64,000 nt of DNA, from assembly GCF_020166415.1 (NCBI RefSeq), contig NZ_JAIQXV010000014.1:1-64000 (forward strand). The letters run 5' to 3'. Each line of letters begins with the position of its first letter. The stretch's first letter is position 1. A model generated the notes under the pieces. The model was given only the letters and a program-made list of their open reading frames with translations, searched no databases and was not told the DNA's origin. The DNA comes from Deinococcus multiflagellatus. Its GTDB lineage: Bacteria > Deinococcota > Deinococci > Deinococcales > Deinococcaceae. This document shows, in pieces, positions 20,598-29,385 of the stretch. Both the position numbers and the translations under genes were made by a program.

Positions 20598-21118
20598 CTA
20601 AGGAGATTGACCGTTAGAGGATGTGGGCTTGGGGTTCAGACGTTTGGCCAGAGTCATCAGCTTTGCCGAGATGGTTTTCGCCTGCTGCCGAAGGGCGGCC
20701 AGGGTGTCCGCATCCAGATAAGTAGCTCGCTGTTGATCTTTAGATCAACCGAGCGGAGCGAGAAGCGAAAAAAGTGCCTCGCCCCGAGAATGGAAACATT
20801 TCTGCGCTTTTCTGAAATGTTGGAATGAGAGGGGCGAGGTACTTAATTCAGGCGGTGGGCAATCTGGGCGGCGCTCAGGACTTCAAAGAGCGAGCCGCGC
20901 GACATCATCAGGAACCGGACGAATTCGCGGTCAGTGCCCCGTCCACGGCCCTCAGCAATGTTCAGAGAGACAGAAACTGCTGCGCGGCGCATCTGATTTG
21001 TCAGGCCGAACCGCTCAGTGTCCGGAAAAGTCGCGGTCATCCGGTAAACCTCTGCCGCAAAATCCACAGCCAAGGCATACACATCCAGTTGCTCAAAGGG
21101 AAAAAACGTTTCTTCCAC
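20598..21118 (-). pseudogene. Four-helix-bundle (23S-IVP family) gene interrupted by a MITE
   Basis: The 5' part, from GTG 21118, encodes 91 residues (VEETFFPFEQLDVYALA ... GSLFEVLSAAQIAHRLN) and then meets TAA created by the insertion at 20721-20843. Removing the insert and one TA copy restores the frame: RLN continues YLDADTLAALRQQAK and ends in SSNGQSP with TAG at 20598-20600, a 131-residue protein. The family is named for proteins encoded in intervening sequences of some 23S rRNAs; the fold is a four-helix bundle that forms pentamers, related to the bAvd accessory protein of diversity-generating retroelements. Its function is unknown. The truncated 91-residue form lacks the last helix. 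Confidence 0.8.
20721..20843. mobile_element. 123-base MITE-like insertion with TA target duplication
   Basis: Terminal inverted repeats AGTAGCTCGC (20721-20730) and GCGAGGTACT (20834-20843) are flanked by TA on both sides. Inside are nested hairpins: GTTGATC/GATCAAC at 20731-20748, CCTCGCCCC/GGGGCGAGG at 20777-20785 and 20831-20839, and AACATTTC/GAAATGTT at 20795-20821. There is no ORF. A TA duplication with short inverted repeats is the mark of IS630/Tc1-mariner elements, so a transposase in trans is implied. Excision in silico restores an open four-helix-bundle gene exactly. Confidence 0.8.
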
Positions 21119-21174
21119 CGACCAGACCTTAGACCCTTCGACTCTTTGACCCTTAGACGCCGCGCCAGCGGCCC

Positions 21175-22614
<1,440 letters not shown>

Positions 22615-22780
22615 GGGGGCCTCCGGGGCAAAAAAGGTGAAGCAGAAATTGAGTTCTCCTTCATTTTCACCGTTCTGCACAGCACTTTGGAATGCCCGCC
22701 GACCCATACAAAGCGCAGGCCGGGAACACAGAAAGCTCGCAAACGACACTCACAACCTTCCAAATGCTAAGGTGGGGCCC

Positions 22781-23242
22781 ATGAGACAGTCTGGCGGCGC
22801 CCTCGATCCTCTTGACCACCGCATTCTGCAAGAGCTGCAGACCGACTCGCGCCTGAGCATGCGCGAACTGGGCCGCCGGGTGGGACTCTCGGCCCCCGCC
22901 GTGACTGAGCGGGTGCGCCGCTTAGAGGACGCGGGCGTGATTCTGGGCTACGGCGTGCGCGTGGCCAGCAAGCCGCTGGGGCGCACCATCACCGCGTTTA
23001 TTGGCGTGCAGGACAGCGGGCGCAACGACCCCACGCTGGTGCGCTGGGCCACCAAGCACGACGGCGTGCTGGAATGCCACTCGGTCACGGGCGACAACTC
23101 CTGCATTCTGAAGGTGGCGGTGCCCGACGTGGGCGCGCTGGAAGCCATGCTGACCGAGCTCATCAACATGGGTTTTACCTGCGACACCAGCATCGTGCTA
23201 AGCACCCCGCTGGAAGGCAAGCTGCTGCTACCGCCGAAATAA
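22781..23242 (+). CDS. Lrp/AsnC family transcriptional regulator
   Basis: 153 residues. The N-terminal winged helix (LDPLDHRILQELQTDSRLSMRELGRRVGLSAPAVTERVRRLEDAGVI) is textbook Lrp/AsnC, and the C-terminal RAM domain follows (AFIGVQ, ECHSVTGDNSCILKV). These proteins sense amino acids and often act on a divergent neighbour. Here that neighbour is kamA, so lysine is a plausible ligand; this is inference. TAAGGT ends 7 bases before the ATG, so the message should be leaderless. Confidence 0.9.
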   Translation: MRQSGGALDPLDHRILQELQTDSRLSMRELGRRVGLSAPAVTERVRRLEDAGVILGYGVRVASKPLGRTITAFIGVQDSGRNDPTLVRWATKHDGVLECHSVTGDNSCILKVAVPDVGALEAMLTELINMGFTCDTSIVLSTPLEGKLLLPPK

Positions 23243-23247
23243 AGCGG

Positions 23248-23282
23248 TGGACACTATTACGCCAATAGCGTAATCTACCCGC
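23248..23282 (+). promoter_or_regulatory. Promoter and palindromic operator of the first paralogue
   Basis: TGGACA (23248-23253), 17 bases, TAATCT (23271-23276), 6 bases, ATG: a leaderless promoter. An inverted repeat ATTACG-N7-CGTAAT (23256-23274) fills the spacer and reaches into the -10 box. The same arrangement recurs at 23899-23934, with the repeat starting at the same distance from the -35 box. Confidence 0.75.
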
Positions 23283-23867
23283 ATGACGCCTGCTCAGCGA
23301 GGGTATTTGGTCTTTGGCCACCACCTGATTTACAACGACGAATACTGCGAGGTGGATGAGGCCGCCGCCGCTTCATATGTGAATCCGGCGGGCATCTATA
23401 CCACGCTGAACGCGGCTCAGGCCGCCTGCGAGCAGCAGAGTCTGGACGAACTGCGCCAGGCCCACACGGACACTCTGATTCTGGACGAGGCCAGCCGCGA
23501 ACGTCTGCGGGCCTACCAGGACAGCCAGCCGCCACAGGACAGCACCCTCAATGAGAGGTTGCGGGCCGTGCTGGCGGGGATGGTGTACGGCGAACACCAG
23601 CAGCCCTTCGTGTTCCTCAGCGATGAGGAGTTGCAGGCCATTCGTGATGACCTGGGCCTGCCCTCCACCCACGGCATTCTGGAAGCCGACCTGGACGCTG
23701 AGCAGGTGACGCAGGCGCAGCAGCTCCTGGACAGCACGCCTGACCACCCAGGTGAGTGGCAGTTCAACGACTTCCTTGAGGACTTTGCCGAGGACGAGGC
23801 GGTGCAGCGCCTGGAACGCGTAACCCGCCTGTTTGGACGCAGCTATGGCCTACACCGCGAAGGCTAA
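23283..23867 (+). CDS. Uncharacterised acidic protein, paralogue A
   Basis: 194 residues, strongly acidic, with no signal peptide or membrane segment. It shares a layout with the next gene: an N-terminal YLV-x-HxxxxxxDEYxxVxxA pattern followed by NPAGIY, a long helical middle, and a C-terminal (A)VQRLERVTRLFGRSYG that matches RLNRITRLFGRDYA in the paralogue. The two are products of an old tandem duplication that also kept the promoter and operator. I recognise no family and propose no function. The shared operator suggests induction by one signal. Confidence 0.75.
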   Translation: MTPAQRGYLVFGHHLIYNDEYCEVDEAAAASYVNPAGIYTTLNAAQAACEQQSLDELRQAHTDTLILDEASRERLRAYQDSQPPQDSTLNERLRAVLAGMVYGEHQQPFVFLSDEELQAIRDDLGLPSTHGILEADLDAEQVTQAQQLLDSTPDHPGEWQFNDFLEDFAEDEAVQRLERVTRLFGRSYGLHREG

Positions 23868-23898
23868 TTCATGGAACCGCAGGCCAGAGGGCCTCCCC

Positions 23899-23934
23899 TG
23901 GACACGATTATGTTTACAACGTAATATTAATCCT
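23899..23934 (+). promoter_or_regulatory. Promoter and palindromic operator of the second paralogue
   Basis: TGGACA (23899-23904), 17 bases, TAATAT (23922-23927), 7 bases, ATG. The inverted repeat ATTATG-N7-CGTAAT (23907-23925) has the same length and starts 3 bases after the -35 box, as in the first paralogue, and differs by one base in its left half-site. Confidence 0.75.
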
Positions 23935-24501
23935 ATGCACGCCCACCAGACAGCTTATCTGGTCACTCATCTGTATTCGATCTATGAGGACGAGTATTAC
24001 ACCGTGCTGGACGCGGACAATGACCTGACGGTGGCCAACCCGGCGGGGCTGTACGCGGACCGCGAGCAGGCCGAAGCCGCCGTGCGGCAGCTGACCCGCC
24101 AAGCCCTGCGCGGCGCCGGTGCATCCGACCTGCTTCTGGACGAGGAGCAGAGTGGCCTTTTTGCTGAGTTGGAAGCACTTGTAGATGAGCCGCTGGCATC
24201 GGTGCTGGCGACCAAAGCGGGTGACGCGCTGCCCCAGACCCTGACGGACGAACAGGCCGACCAGATCATAGGGGTGCTGAACCTGACCCTGTTTGGGATT
24301 CTTGAGGCGCCACTGACGGCGGCAGAGCTGATGCAGGCGCAGGCCGAGCTGGCCCAGACCCCCGAGCGCCCCTTTGCCGCGCCGGCCTTCGACGAGCGGG
24401 GGGAAATGGAACCGCCTCTGCTGGACGACCCTGCCGCCGCGCGCCTGAACCGCATTACCCGGCTGTTCGGGCGGGACTATGCTACAGACGTGGGGCTCTG
24501 A
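23935..24501 (+). CDS. Uncharacterised acidic protein, paralogue B
   Basis: 188 residues. It begins MHAHQTAYLVTHLYSIYEDEYYTVL and ends with LNRITRLFGRDYATDVGL; both ends match the gene at 23283-23867. The middle is acidic and helical, with a Leu-rich segment near residue 120 (IIGVLNLTLFGILEAP). No catalytic motif is visible. The stop TGA overlaps the ATG of the next gene by one base, so this paralogue, not the first, is translationally coupled to the DUF6915-like protein. Confidence 0.75.
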   Translation: MHAHQTAYLVTHLYSIYEDEYYTVLDADNDLTVANPAGLYADREQAEAAVRQLTRQALRGAGASDLLLDEEQSGLFAELEALVDEPLASVLATKAGDALPQTLTDEQADQIIGVLNLTLFGILEAPLTAAELMQAQAELAQTPERPFAAPAFDERGEMEPPLLDDPAAARLNRITRLFGRDYATDVGL

Positions 24502-24875
24502 TGGCGCATCCCTGGCACCACGCGCAGAGCAGTGCCCGCCGTTTTGGCGGCGTGCCCGACGACTATGTGGCCGTTCATGGCTGGTTCGACCAGACCAAGG
24601 GCCACCTGGCCGATGTGCGCCACCGCGCCCTGCTACACAGCAGCTTTGGCATCTTCCTGTGCGAGCAGTTTTTTGGCCCCACCATCCGCCGCGCCAGCGA
24701 CGGCAAACAGGTGCCCACCCGCCTGATTGGCGAGCAGCATGTGCTGGAAGACCTGGGCCGCATCCCCACGGTGCAGGACTGGCTGGGCGAGTTGCCCCTT
24801 CAGCCCTGGATGCTGCGGAACGCGGCGGCCCTAAGCCGGCAGGACACCAAGCCAGCTGAAGAAGGGTCAACGTAA
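24501..24875 (+). CDS. DUF6915-like protein
   Basis: 124 residues. The sequence MAHPWHHAQSSARRFGG, HGWFDQTKGHLADVRHRALLHSSFGIFL and GEQHVLEDLGRIPTVQDWL is that of a conserved family of phage and bacterial proteins, which I associate with DUF6915. It is rich in conserved His and Trp, which could bind metal. Function unknown. Its start overlaps the preceding gene's stop (TGATG), and it converges with the ATP-grasp gene, leaving only 3 bases between the stops. Confidence 0.75.
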   Translation: MAHPWHHAQSSARRFGGVPDDYVAVHGWFDQTKGHLADVRHRALLHSSFGIFLCEQFFGPTIRRASDGKQVPTRLIGEQHVLEDLGRIPTVQDWLGELPLQPWMLRNAAALSRQDTKPAEEGST

Positions 24876-24878
24876 GGA

Positions 24879-25778
24879 TCAGCGGGCCAGGCGCTGTGCC
24901 AACGCGGCATACAGGATTTCTGGGTCCACCCGCTCCGGCAGCCCGGCCACCTGCCCGTCGCCCAGTTCCACCACGCGCCATTCGCCGTCCTCACGCTGGG
25001 CAAGGTCAATGGTGAAAAAGCGGCTGTCCACCCGGGCGGCGATGACGGAGAGCCACGGCCCTGGGAGGGCCTGGGCCCCGTAGTCGCCCTCGTCCCAGTA
25101 CTCGGCCTCCACTACCGGCTGACCGTCCAGCACAAAGGCGCGGTACTCGCGGGTCAGGGGCATGCCGCTGCGGGAATGTTGGGTCAGCGCCCCAAACGCC
25201 TCAAAGCGGCGCAGCACCAGGCCGCCCTGCCAGTTGCGGCCCTGCCGCTCGGCCAGGGTGCGAATCACCGCGTGGGCATGGTCAAGGTCGGCGGCGTCGG
25301 GAAGAAAGCAGGCCTGGGTCCACTCGTGTTTGCGCGACTTCACGTAGTCCTTGACGATCAGTGGGCCAGCGCCAAAGGCCCGCAGCGCCGCGTCCACCTC
25401 GGCCCAGTTCAGCGCCTCTGGGGTTACGGCGGGCACCCATTTTGTCTCGGGTGACACGTCCGCGATGTGATGAAACGAGGCCGGCAGCCAGTGGGTGTGC
25501 TGGTACTGCGCGGGCGTATTGATCAGCGTCCACCCCCGCGCCTGCAGGGCCATGAACAGGGCCCCGTACACCTCTGGCGCCATCATCCAGCCGCGAAAGA
25601 TTGCTACGCCCTCCCCCGCTGGCACGCCGCGCAGGGCGCGCGGCAGGTCTCCTTCCAGAAGCGACTCGAAATCCAGCAGGGCCGTGGGCAGGTCCAGGGC
25701 CTGCGCCGCCTGCTGTTCGGCGCGGTACGCCTCGTCGGGCGTGCGGGCGGAAAACGGCTCGGCCGGAAAAAGGAGCAT
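24879..25778 (-). CDS. ATP-grasp domain protein
   Basis: 299 residues. The C-terminal two-thirds have the ATP-grasp pattern: LIVKDYVKSRKHEWTQAC with the ATP-binding lysine, LVLRRFEAF, REYRAFVLDGQPV, and the Mg-binding ARVDSRFFTIDLAQREDGEWRVVELGDGQ. The closest named grouping I can offer is the DUF4343-type ATP-grasp proteins. Such enzymes ligate a carboxylate to an amine or thiol using ATP; the substrates are unknown. It starts 10 bases after the trpD stop on the same strand, so it is probably the last gene of the trp operon, but a role in tryptophan synthesis is not established. Confidence 0.8.
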   Translation of the reverse strand: MLLFPAEPFSARTPDEAYRAEQQAAQALDLPTALLDFESLLEGDLPRALRGVPAGEGVAIFRGWMMAPEVYGALFMALQARGWTLINTPAQYQHTHWLPASFHHIADVSPETKWVPAVTPEALNWAEVDAALRAFGAGPLIVKDYVKSRKHEWTQACFLPDAADLDHAHAVIRTLAERQGRNWQGGLVLRRFEAFGALTQHSRSGMPLTREYRAFVLDGQPVVEAEYWDEGDYGAQALPGPWLSVIAARVDSRFFTIDLAQREDGEWRVVELGDGQVAGLPERVDPEILYAALAQRLAR

Positions 25779-25788
25779 TGCCAGCAGG

Positions 25789-26814
25789 CTACAGCCTGAC
25801 TACGCCGCGCTGGGTGTGGGCCGCGTAGCGCTGCAGCACGGCCCAGCCCAGGCCCTCATTCATGACCTCGCGGGCCTGGGCCACGCCTTCGCGGATGCTC
25901 TCCGCCCGGCCCGCCGTGCGCAGGGCCGCGCCGGCATTCAGCGCCACGATGTCGCGCTGCGCCGGGGTGCCGCCGCCGGTCAGCAGGGCGCGGGTGATCT
26001 CGGCGTTCTCGGCCGGGGTGCCGCCCACCAGGGCCTCGCGCGGGTGCACACTGACCCCAGCCTCTTCGGGGTGAATCTCGCGGTCAATCACCTCGCCGCC
26101 GCGCAGGCCCGCCACGGTGTTCACGCCGCACACGGTGAATTCGTCCAGGCCATGCCCGTGCACCACCGTGGCGCCACTGGCCCCCAGCAGCCGCAATACT
26201 TCGGCCAGGGTGCGGGTCAGTTCGGGCTTGAAGACGCCCACGACCAGATGGGTGGCCCCCGCCGGATTCGCCAGCGGCCCCAGAATGTTGAACACCGTTC
26301 TGGCGGCCAGCTCCGAGCGCACCGGCGCGGCGTGGCGCAGGGCGGGGTGGTAGTTGCGGGCGAACATGAAGCCCACGCCCAGGGTGTTGATGGCGTCTTC
26401 AACCACCTCGCGCGGGGCGTCCAGATTCACGCCCAGGGCTTCAAGCACGTCGGCGCTGCCCGCGCGGCTGCTGGCAGCGCGGTTGCCGTGCTTGGCCACT
26501 GGCACCCCCGCTCCAGCCACCACGAACGCGGTGGTGGTGGAGATGTTGAAGGTGTGGGCGCCGTCGCCCCCGGTCCCCACCACGTCCAGCAGCACCTCGC
26601 GCGGGTGCACATTGACCCGCACGGCGTGCTCGCGCATGGCCTGGGCAAACCCCGCAATTTCCTCCGGGGTTTCGCCGCGCACCCGCAGGGCCGCCAGGGC
26701 CGCCGCCAGCCGCACGCCGCCCAGGTCGCCCGTCATCACCTCGCGCATAAAGGCCGCCGCCTCAGTCTGCGAGAGCCGTTCGCCGTTCATCAGCCGCGCG
26801 TGCATGGCGATCAT
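25789..26814 (-). CDS. trpD: Anthranilate phosphoribosyltransferase
   Basis: 341 residues. It joins anthranilate and PRPP, the second step of the tryptophan branch. The PRPP-binding signature is DVVGTGGDGAHTFNISTT (about residue 74), then KHGNRAASSRAGSADVLEALG and GVGFMFARNYHPALRH, and the late NILGPLANPA. The start at ATG 26814 overlaps the trpG stop as ATGA, so translation is coupled. Length is normal. The window has trpE, trpG and trpD, but trpC, trpF, trpB and trpA are elsewhere. Confidence 0.96.
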   Translation of the reverse strand: MIAMHARLMNGERLSQTEAAAFMREVMTGDLGGVRLAAALAALRVRGETPEEIAGFAQAMREHAVRVNVHPREVLLDVVGTGGDGAHTFNISTTTAFVVAGAGVPVAKHGNRAASSRAGSADVLEALGVNLDAPREVVEDAINTLGVGFMFARNYHPALRHAAPVRSELAARTVFNILGPLANPAGATHLVVGVFKPELTRTLAEVLRLLGASGATVVHGHGLDEFTVCGVNTVAGLRGGEVIDREIHPEEAGVSVHPREALVGGTPAENAEITRALLTGGGTPAQRDIVALNAGAALRTAGRAESIREGVAQAREVMNEGLGWAVLQRYAAHTQRGVVRL

Positions 26815-27467
26815 GCCCCGGCCCCACTGCCTTGCCCCGTCATCCCCCGATGCTCGCGCACCAGCGCCAGAAAGTTGCGCAGCATGTCCATCCCGCCCTG
26901 CGTGGCCAGACTTTCGGGATGAAACTGCACGCCGAAAATGGGGTGGTCGCGGTGACGAAGCGCCATCACGATCTCCTCTTCGGGGTCGGTGATCCAGGCG
27001 GTCGCCACCAGTTCGGGCGGCAGGTCGCGCACCACCAGCGAGTGGTACCGGGTCACGGTCACGGCTTCCGGCAGCCCGGCAAACAGGCCTGTGCCGTCGT
27101 GCCGCAGCGGGCTGGTTTTGCCGTGGACGGGCCGGCGCGCCCGCCCCACCTGCGCCCCAAACGCGGCGCCGATGCTCTGGTGCCCCAGGCACACGCCCAG
27201 CACGGGGTAGCTGGTGCCCAGTTCACGGATGACCTCCACGCTCTGGCCGGCCTCCGCAGGCGTACACGGCCCCGGCGAGACCACGATGGCATCGGGGTTC
27301 AGGGCCTGCACGTCGGCCAGGGTGAACGCGTCGTTGCGCCACACCGTCAGCTCGCAGCCCAGCTCGCCGAAGTACTGCACGAGGTTGTAGGTAAAGGAGT
27401 CGTAGTTGTCGATCAGGAGGATGGTCAGTGGAGAGTGGGGAGTGGGGAGTGGATGGGTGGACGTCAT
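26811..27467 (-). CDS. trpG: Anthranilate synthase glutamine amidotransferase subunit
   Basis: 218 residues. It supplies ammonia from glutamine to TrpE. The core begins TILLIDNYDSFTYNLVQYFGELG; the nucleophile is in LGVCLGHQSIGAAFG (about residue 93) and the His/Glu pair in GVQFHPESLATQGG. The first 15 residues, MTSTHPLPTPHSPLT, are not part of the family: they are the translation of the left heptad array of cassette 2. The ATG at 27467 overlaps the stop of the four-helix-bundle gene (ATGA) and has AGGAGG in front, contributed by that gene. The inserted cassette therefore provides the start signals of trpG. Confidence 0.95.
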   Translation of the reverse strand: MTSTHPLPTPHSPLTILLIDNYDSFTYNLVQYFGELGCELTVWRNDAFTLADVQALNPDAIVVSPGPCTPAEAGQSVEVIRELGTSYPVLGVCLGHQSIGAAFGAQVGRARRPVHGKTSPLRHDGTGLFAGLPEAVTVTRYHSLVVRDLPPELVATAWITDPEEEIVMALRHRDHPIFGVQFHPESLATQGGMDMLRNFLALVREHRGMTGQGSGAGA

Positions 27468-27866
27468 CTGCGGGCCTCCTGAACGTGGACGAAGCGGCTG
27501 ATGCGGCGCATCAGAAGGGAGAGTGCTGTGAGGAGAGGCTGGAGCTCTTCTGGGTTCGAAAACTTCAATCTTTGGGCCAGCTCCAGATGCGTCATCAGTG
27601 CGTACGTCGAGCCCAGAGCAATACGGCAAAAGCGGGCGAGTTCTCCCGCTGATCCACGACCCACACCTTCTGCGATATTGGCCGGAATCGAGACGGAACC
27701 CCGGCGAGCCTGACTGGTCAGGCCATAGAGTTCGGACCCCGGCCACCGGGCCGTGACACCATAGACGTCTTCAACCACTTGCATGCCTTCCTGCCAAATC
27801 ACCAGATCCTGCACACTTCCTGGCACACCCGTGCTTTTTCCACTCACCACTGACCACTCCCCACTT
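27426..27866. mobile_element. Repeat-bounded four-helix-bundle cassette 2 (heptads)
   Basis: Left end, plus strand 27426-27453: CAGTGGA, GAGTGGG, GAGTGGG, GAGTGGA. Right end, minus strand 27866-27839: AAGTGGG, GAGTGGT, CAGTGGT, GAGTGGA. The arrays face inward and enclose an intact four-helix-bundle gene. The right array starts inside the trpE stop codon and carries the ribosome-binding GGGGAG and the start of the enclosed gene; the left array is translated as the N-terminus of TrpG. The layout, size (441 bases) and cargo match cassette 1 although the repeat unit differs. Confidence 0.65.
27464..27850 (-). CDS. Four-helix-bundle protein (23S-IVP family)
   Basis: 128 residues, a full-length family member. 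The opening VQDLVIWQEGMQVVEDVYGVTARWP, the turn ELYGLTSQARRGSVSIPANIAEGVGRGS and the last helix LLTALSLLMRRISRF are diagnostic of the S23/IVP four-helix-bundle family. These proteins have no proven enzymatic activity; a bAvd relative binds nucleic acid in retroelements. The GTG start lies inside the right heptad array. It is inserted between trpE and trpG in the same direction, with a 4-base overlap to trpG, so the operon still functions through it. This is the intact counterpart of the broken gene at 20598-21118. Confidence 0.88.
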   Translation of the reverse strand: MVSGKSTGVPGSVQDLVIWQEGMQVVEDVYGVTARWPGSELYGLTSQARRGSVSIPANIAEGVGRGSAGELARFCRIALGSTYALMTHLELAQRLKFSNPEELQPLLTALSLLMRRISRFVHVQEARR

Positions 27867-29307
27867 ACAGCCCCCCAGCCGCCATCTCCACCGCCCGCAT
27901 CAGCGCCGCCGCCTTGCTGCGCGTCTCCTGCTCCTCGGCCGCCGGGTCGCTGTCGGCCACCACGCCGGCCCCAGCCTGAATGTGCACGCGCCCAGCGGCA
28001 ATCACCATCGTGCGCAGGGTCAGGGCCATGTCCAGGCTGCCGTCAAAGGCGATGTAGCCAAACGAGCCCCCGTAGGGCCCGCGCCGCACGGGTTCCAGTT
28101 CGTCAATGATCTGCATGGCGCGGATCTTGGGGGCGCCCGAAACCGTGCCCATCGGCTGCACGCTGGCCAGGGCGTGCAGCGGGGTCTGGTCCCCCCGCAG
28201 CTGCCCGGTCACGCTGGAGACGATGTGCATCACGTGGCTGTAGCGCTCAATGGCAAAGGCGTCGTGCACCCGCACCGTGCCGTAGGCGCTCACCCGGCCC
28301 AGGTCGTTGCGGCCCAGGTCCAGCAGCATCAGGTGTTCGGCGCGTTCCTTTTCATCGGCCAGCAGTTCGGCGGCCAGGGCCTCGTCGGCCTCGGGGGTGT
28401 GGCCGCGCGGGCGGGTGCCGGCAATGGGCCGGGTGGTCACGGTGCGGCCGTCGCTGGCGAGCAGGCTCTCGGGGCTGCTGGCCACCAGGGTCACCGGGCC
28501 CAGCTGCAGGTAGCCCAGATAAGGGCTGGGGTTCACCCGGCGCAGCGCCCGGTACAGCGCAAACGGGTGCACGGCCCCCAGATCGGCACTGAAGCGCTGG
28601 CTGGGCACCACCTGAAAGATGTCCCCCGCCCGGATATAGTCCAGGGCTTTGTCGACGGCGGCGCGGAAGCCTTCGGGGGTGAAGTTGCTGGTAAAGGTGG
28701 GGGCCGGCGCCGGGGTCTGGCCCGGGACGGGCGGGAGGGGCCCCCGCAGCCGCGCGGCCAGCGTCGCCACCTCGACGTCCGCCTGGGCCTGGGTGGGGGC
28801 CGTGGCTACGGCGATCAGGCGGTGCTTGAGGTGGTCGTAGATCACCACGCCGCGCGGCGCCACGAAGCAGGCGTCGGGCACGCCCAGTTCATCGGGGTTG
28901 TCGTCGGGAAGGCGCTCGTAGCAGCGAATCAGGTCGTAGGCAGCGTAGCCCACCGCGCCGCCAATCAGGGCGGGCAGCCCAGCAGGCACGGGTGCCGGGC
29001 GCACCGCCGCGCGGTACAGCCGGGCCAGGGGGTCAGCCTCGGGGCCGGCAAAGTCGCCGAATACGCCGCTGCTGCTTACCTGTGAGCCCCGGGCTTCAAA
29101 GCGCCCCTGTTCGCCCACGCCGATAAACGAGTAGCGGCCCAGCTTTTCTCCGGCCTCCACGCTTTCGAGCAAGAAGGCCACCGTTTCGCCCTGCGCGGCT
29201 TTCAGGTAGGCGGTCACCGGCGTGTCCAGGTCGGCATTGAGTTCCTGCACGGCGACGGCCAGGGGCGGGGCGGCCAGCGAAGGGGCGGCGGGGTCAGGCT
29301 GGGTCAT
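27865..29307 (-). CDS. trpE: Anthranilate synthase component I
   Basis: 480 residues. With TrpG it converts chorismate and glutamine to anthranilate. The chorismate-binding domain is clear: NPSPYLGYLQLG, SSPESLLAS, RPIAGTRPRG, DLGRNDLGRVS, SVQPMGTVSGAPKIRAMQIIDELEP and YGGSFGYIAFDGSLDMALTLRTM. The N-terminal region has LLESVEAGEKLGRYSFIG, the segment that binds feedback tryptophan. The ATG at 29307 has AGGAG four bases upstream. It is first in the operon, directly behind the Trp attenuator. Its TAA stop is also the first bases of cassette 2. Confidence 0.96.
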   Translation of the reverse strand: MTQPDPAAPSLAAPPLAVAVQELNADLDTPVTAYLKAAQGETVAFLLESVEAGEKLGRYSFIGVGEQGRFEARGSQVSSSGVFGDFAGPEADPLARLYRAAVRPAPVPAGLPALIGGAVGYAAYDLIRCYERLPDDNPDELGVPDACFVAPRGVVIYDHLKHRLIAVATAPTQAQADVEVATLAARLRGPLPPVPGQTPAPAPTFTSNFTPEGFRAAVDKALDYIRAGDIFQVVPSQRFSADLGAVHPFALYRALRRVNPSPYLGYLQLGPVTLVASSPESLLASDGRTVTTRPIAGTRPRGHTPEADEALAAELLADEKERAEHLMLLDLGRNDLGRVSAYGTVRVHDAFAIERYSHVMHIVSSVTGQLRGDQTPLHALASVQPMGTVSGAPKIRAMQIIDELEPVRRGPYGGSFGYIAFDGSLDMALTLRTMVIAAGRVHIQAGAGVVADSDPAAEEQETRSKAAALMRAVEMAAGGL

Positions 29308-29328
29308 GGGTCTCCTGTGCGGCACATG

Positions 29329-29364
29329 AAAAAGCGCCCGGTGGCTTACAGTCCACCTGGGCGC
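29329..29364 (-). terminator. Attenuator terminator hairpin upstream of trpE
   Basis: GCGCCC-A-GGTGG pairs with CCACCGGGCGC (one bulged base) around ACTGTAAG, followed by TTTTTC on the minus strand, 22 bases before the trpE ATG. It is the 3:4 hairpin of the attenuator. Confidence 0.85.
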
Positions 29365-29385
29365 GGCTTAAAACGGCAACAGCAG

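Larger units (their letters stand above)
20572..21158. mobile_element. Repeat-bounded four-helix-bundle cassette 1 (octads)
   Basis: Left end: four exact copies of GTCTAAGG on the plus strand (20572-20603). Right end: four octads on the minus strand (21127-21158) reading GTCTAAGG, GTCAAAGA, GTCGAAGG and GTCTAAGG. The arrays face inward like terminal inverted repeats and enclose one gene of the 23S-IVP/four-helix-bundle family. The gene's stop codon lies within the left array, and the right array supplies the AAGG upstream of its start. Without the later MITE insertion the cassette is 462 bases, close to the 441 bases of cassette 2. It sits between the kamA stop and the aminotransferase start. 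Confidence 0.65.
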
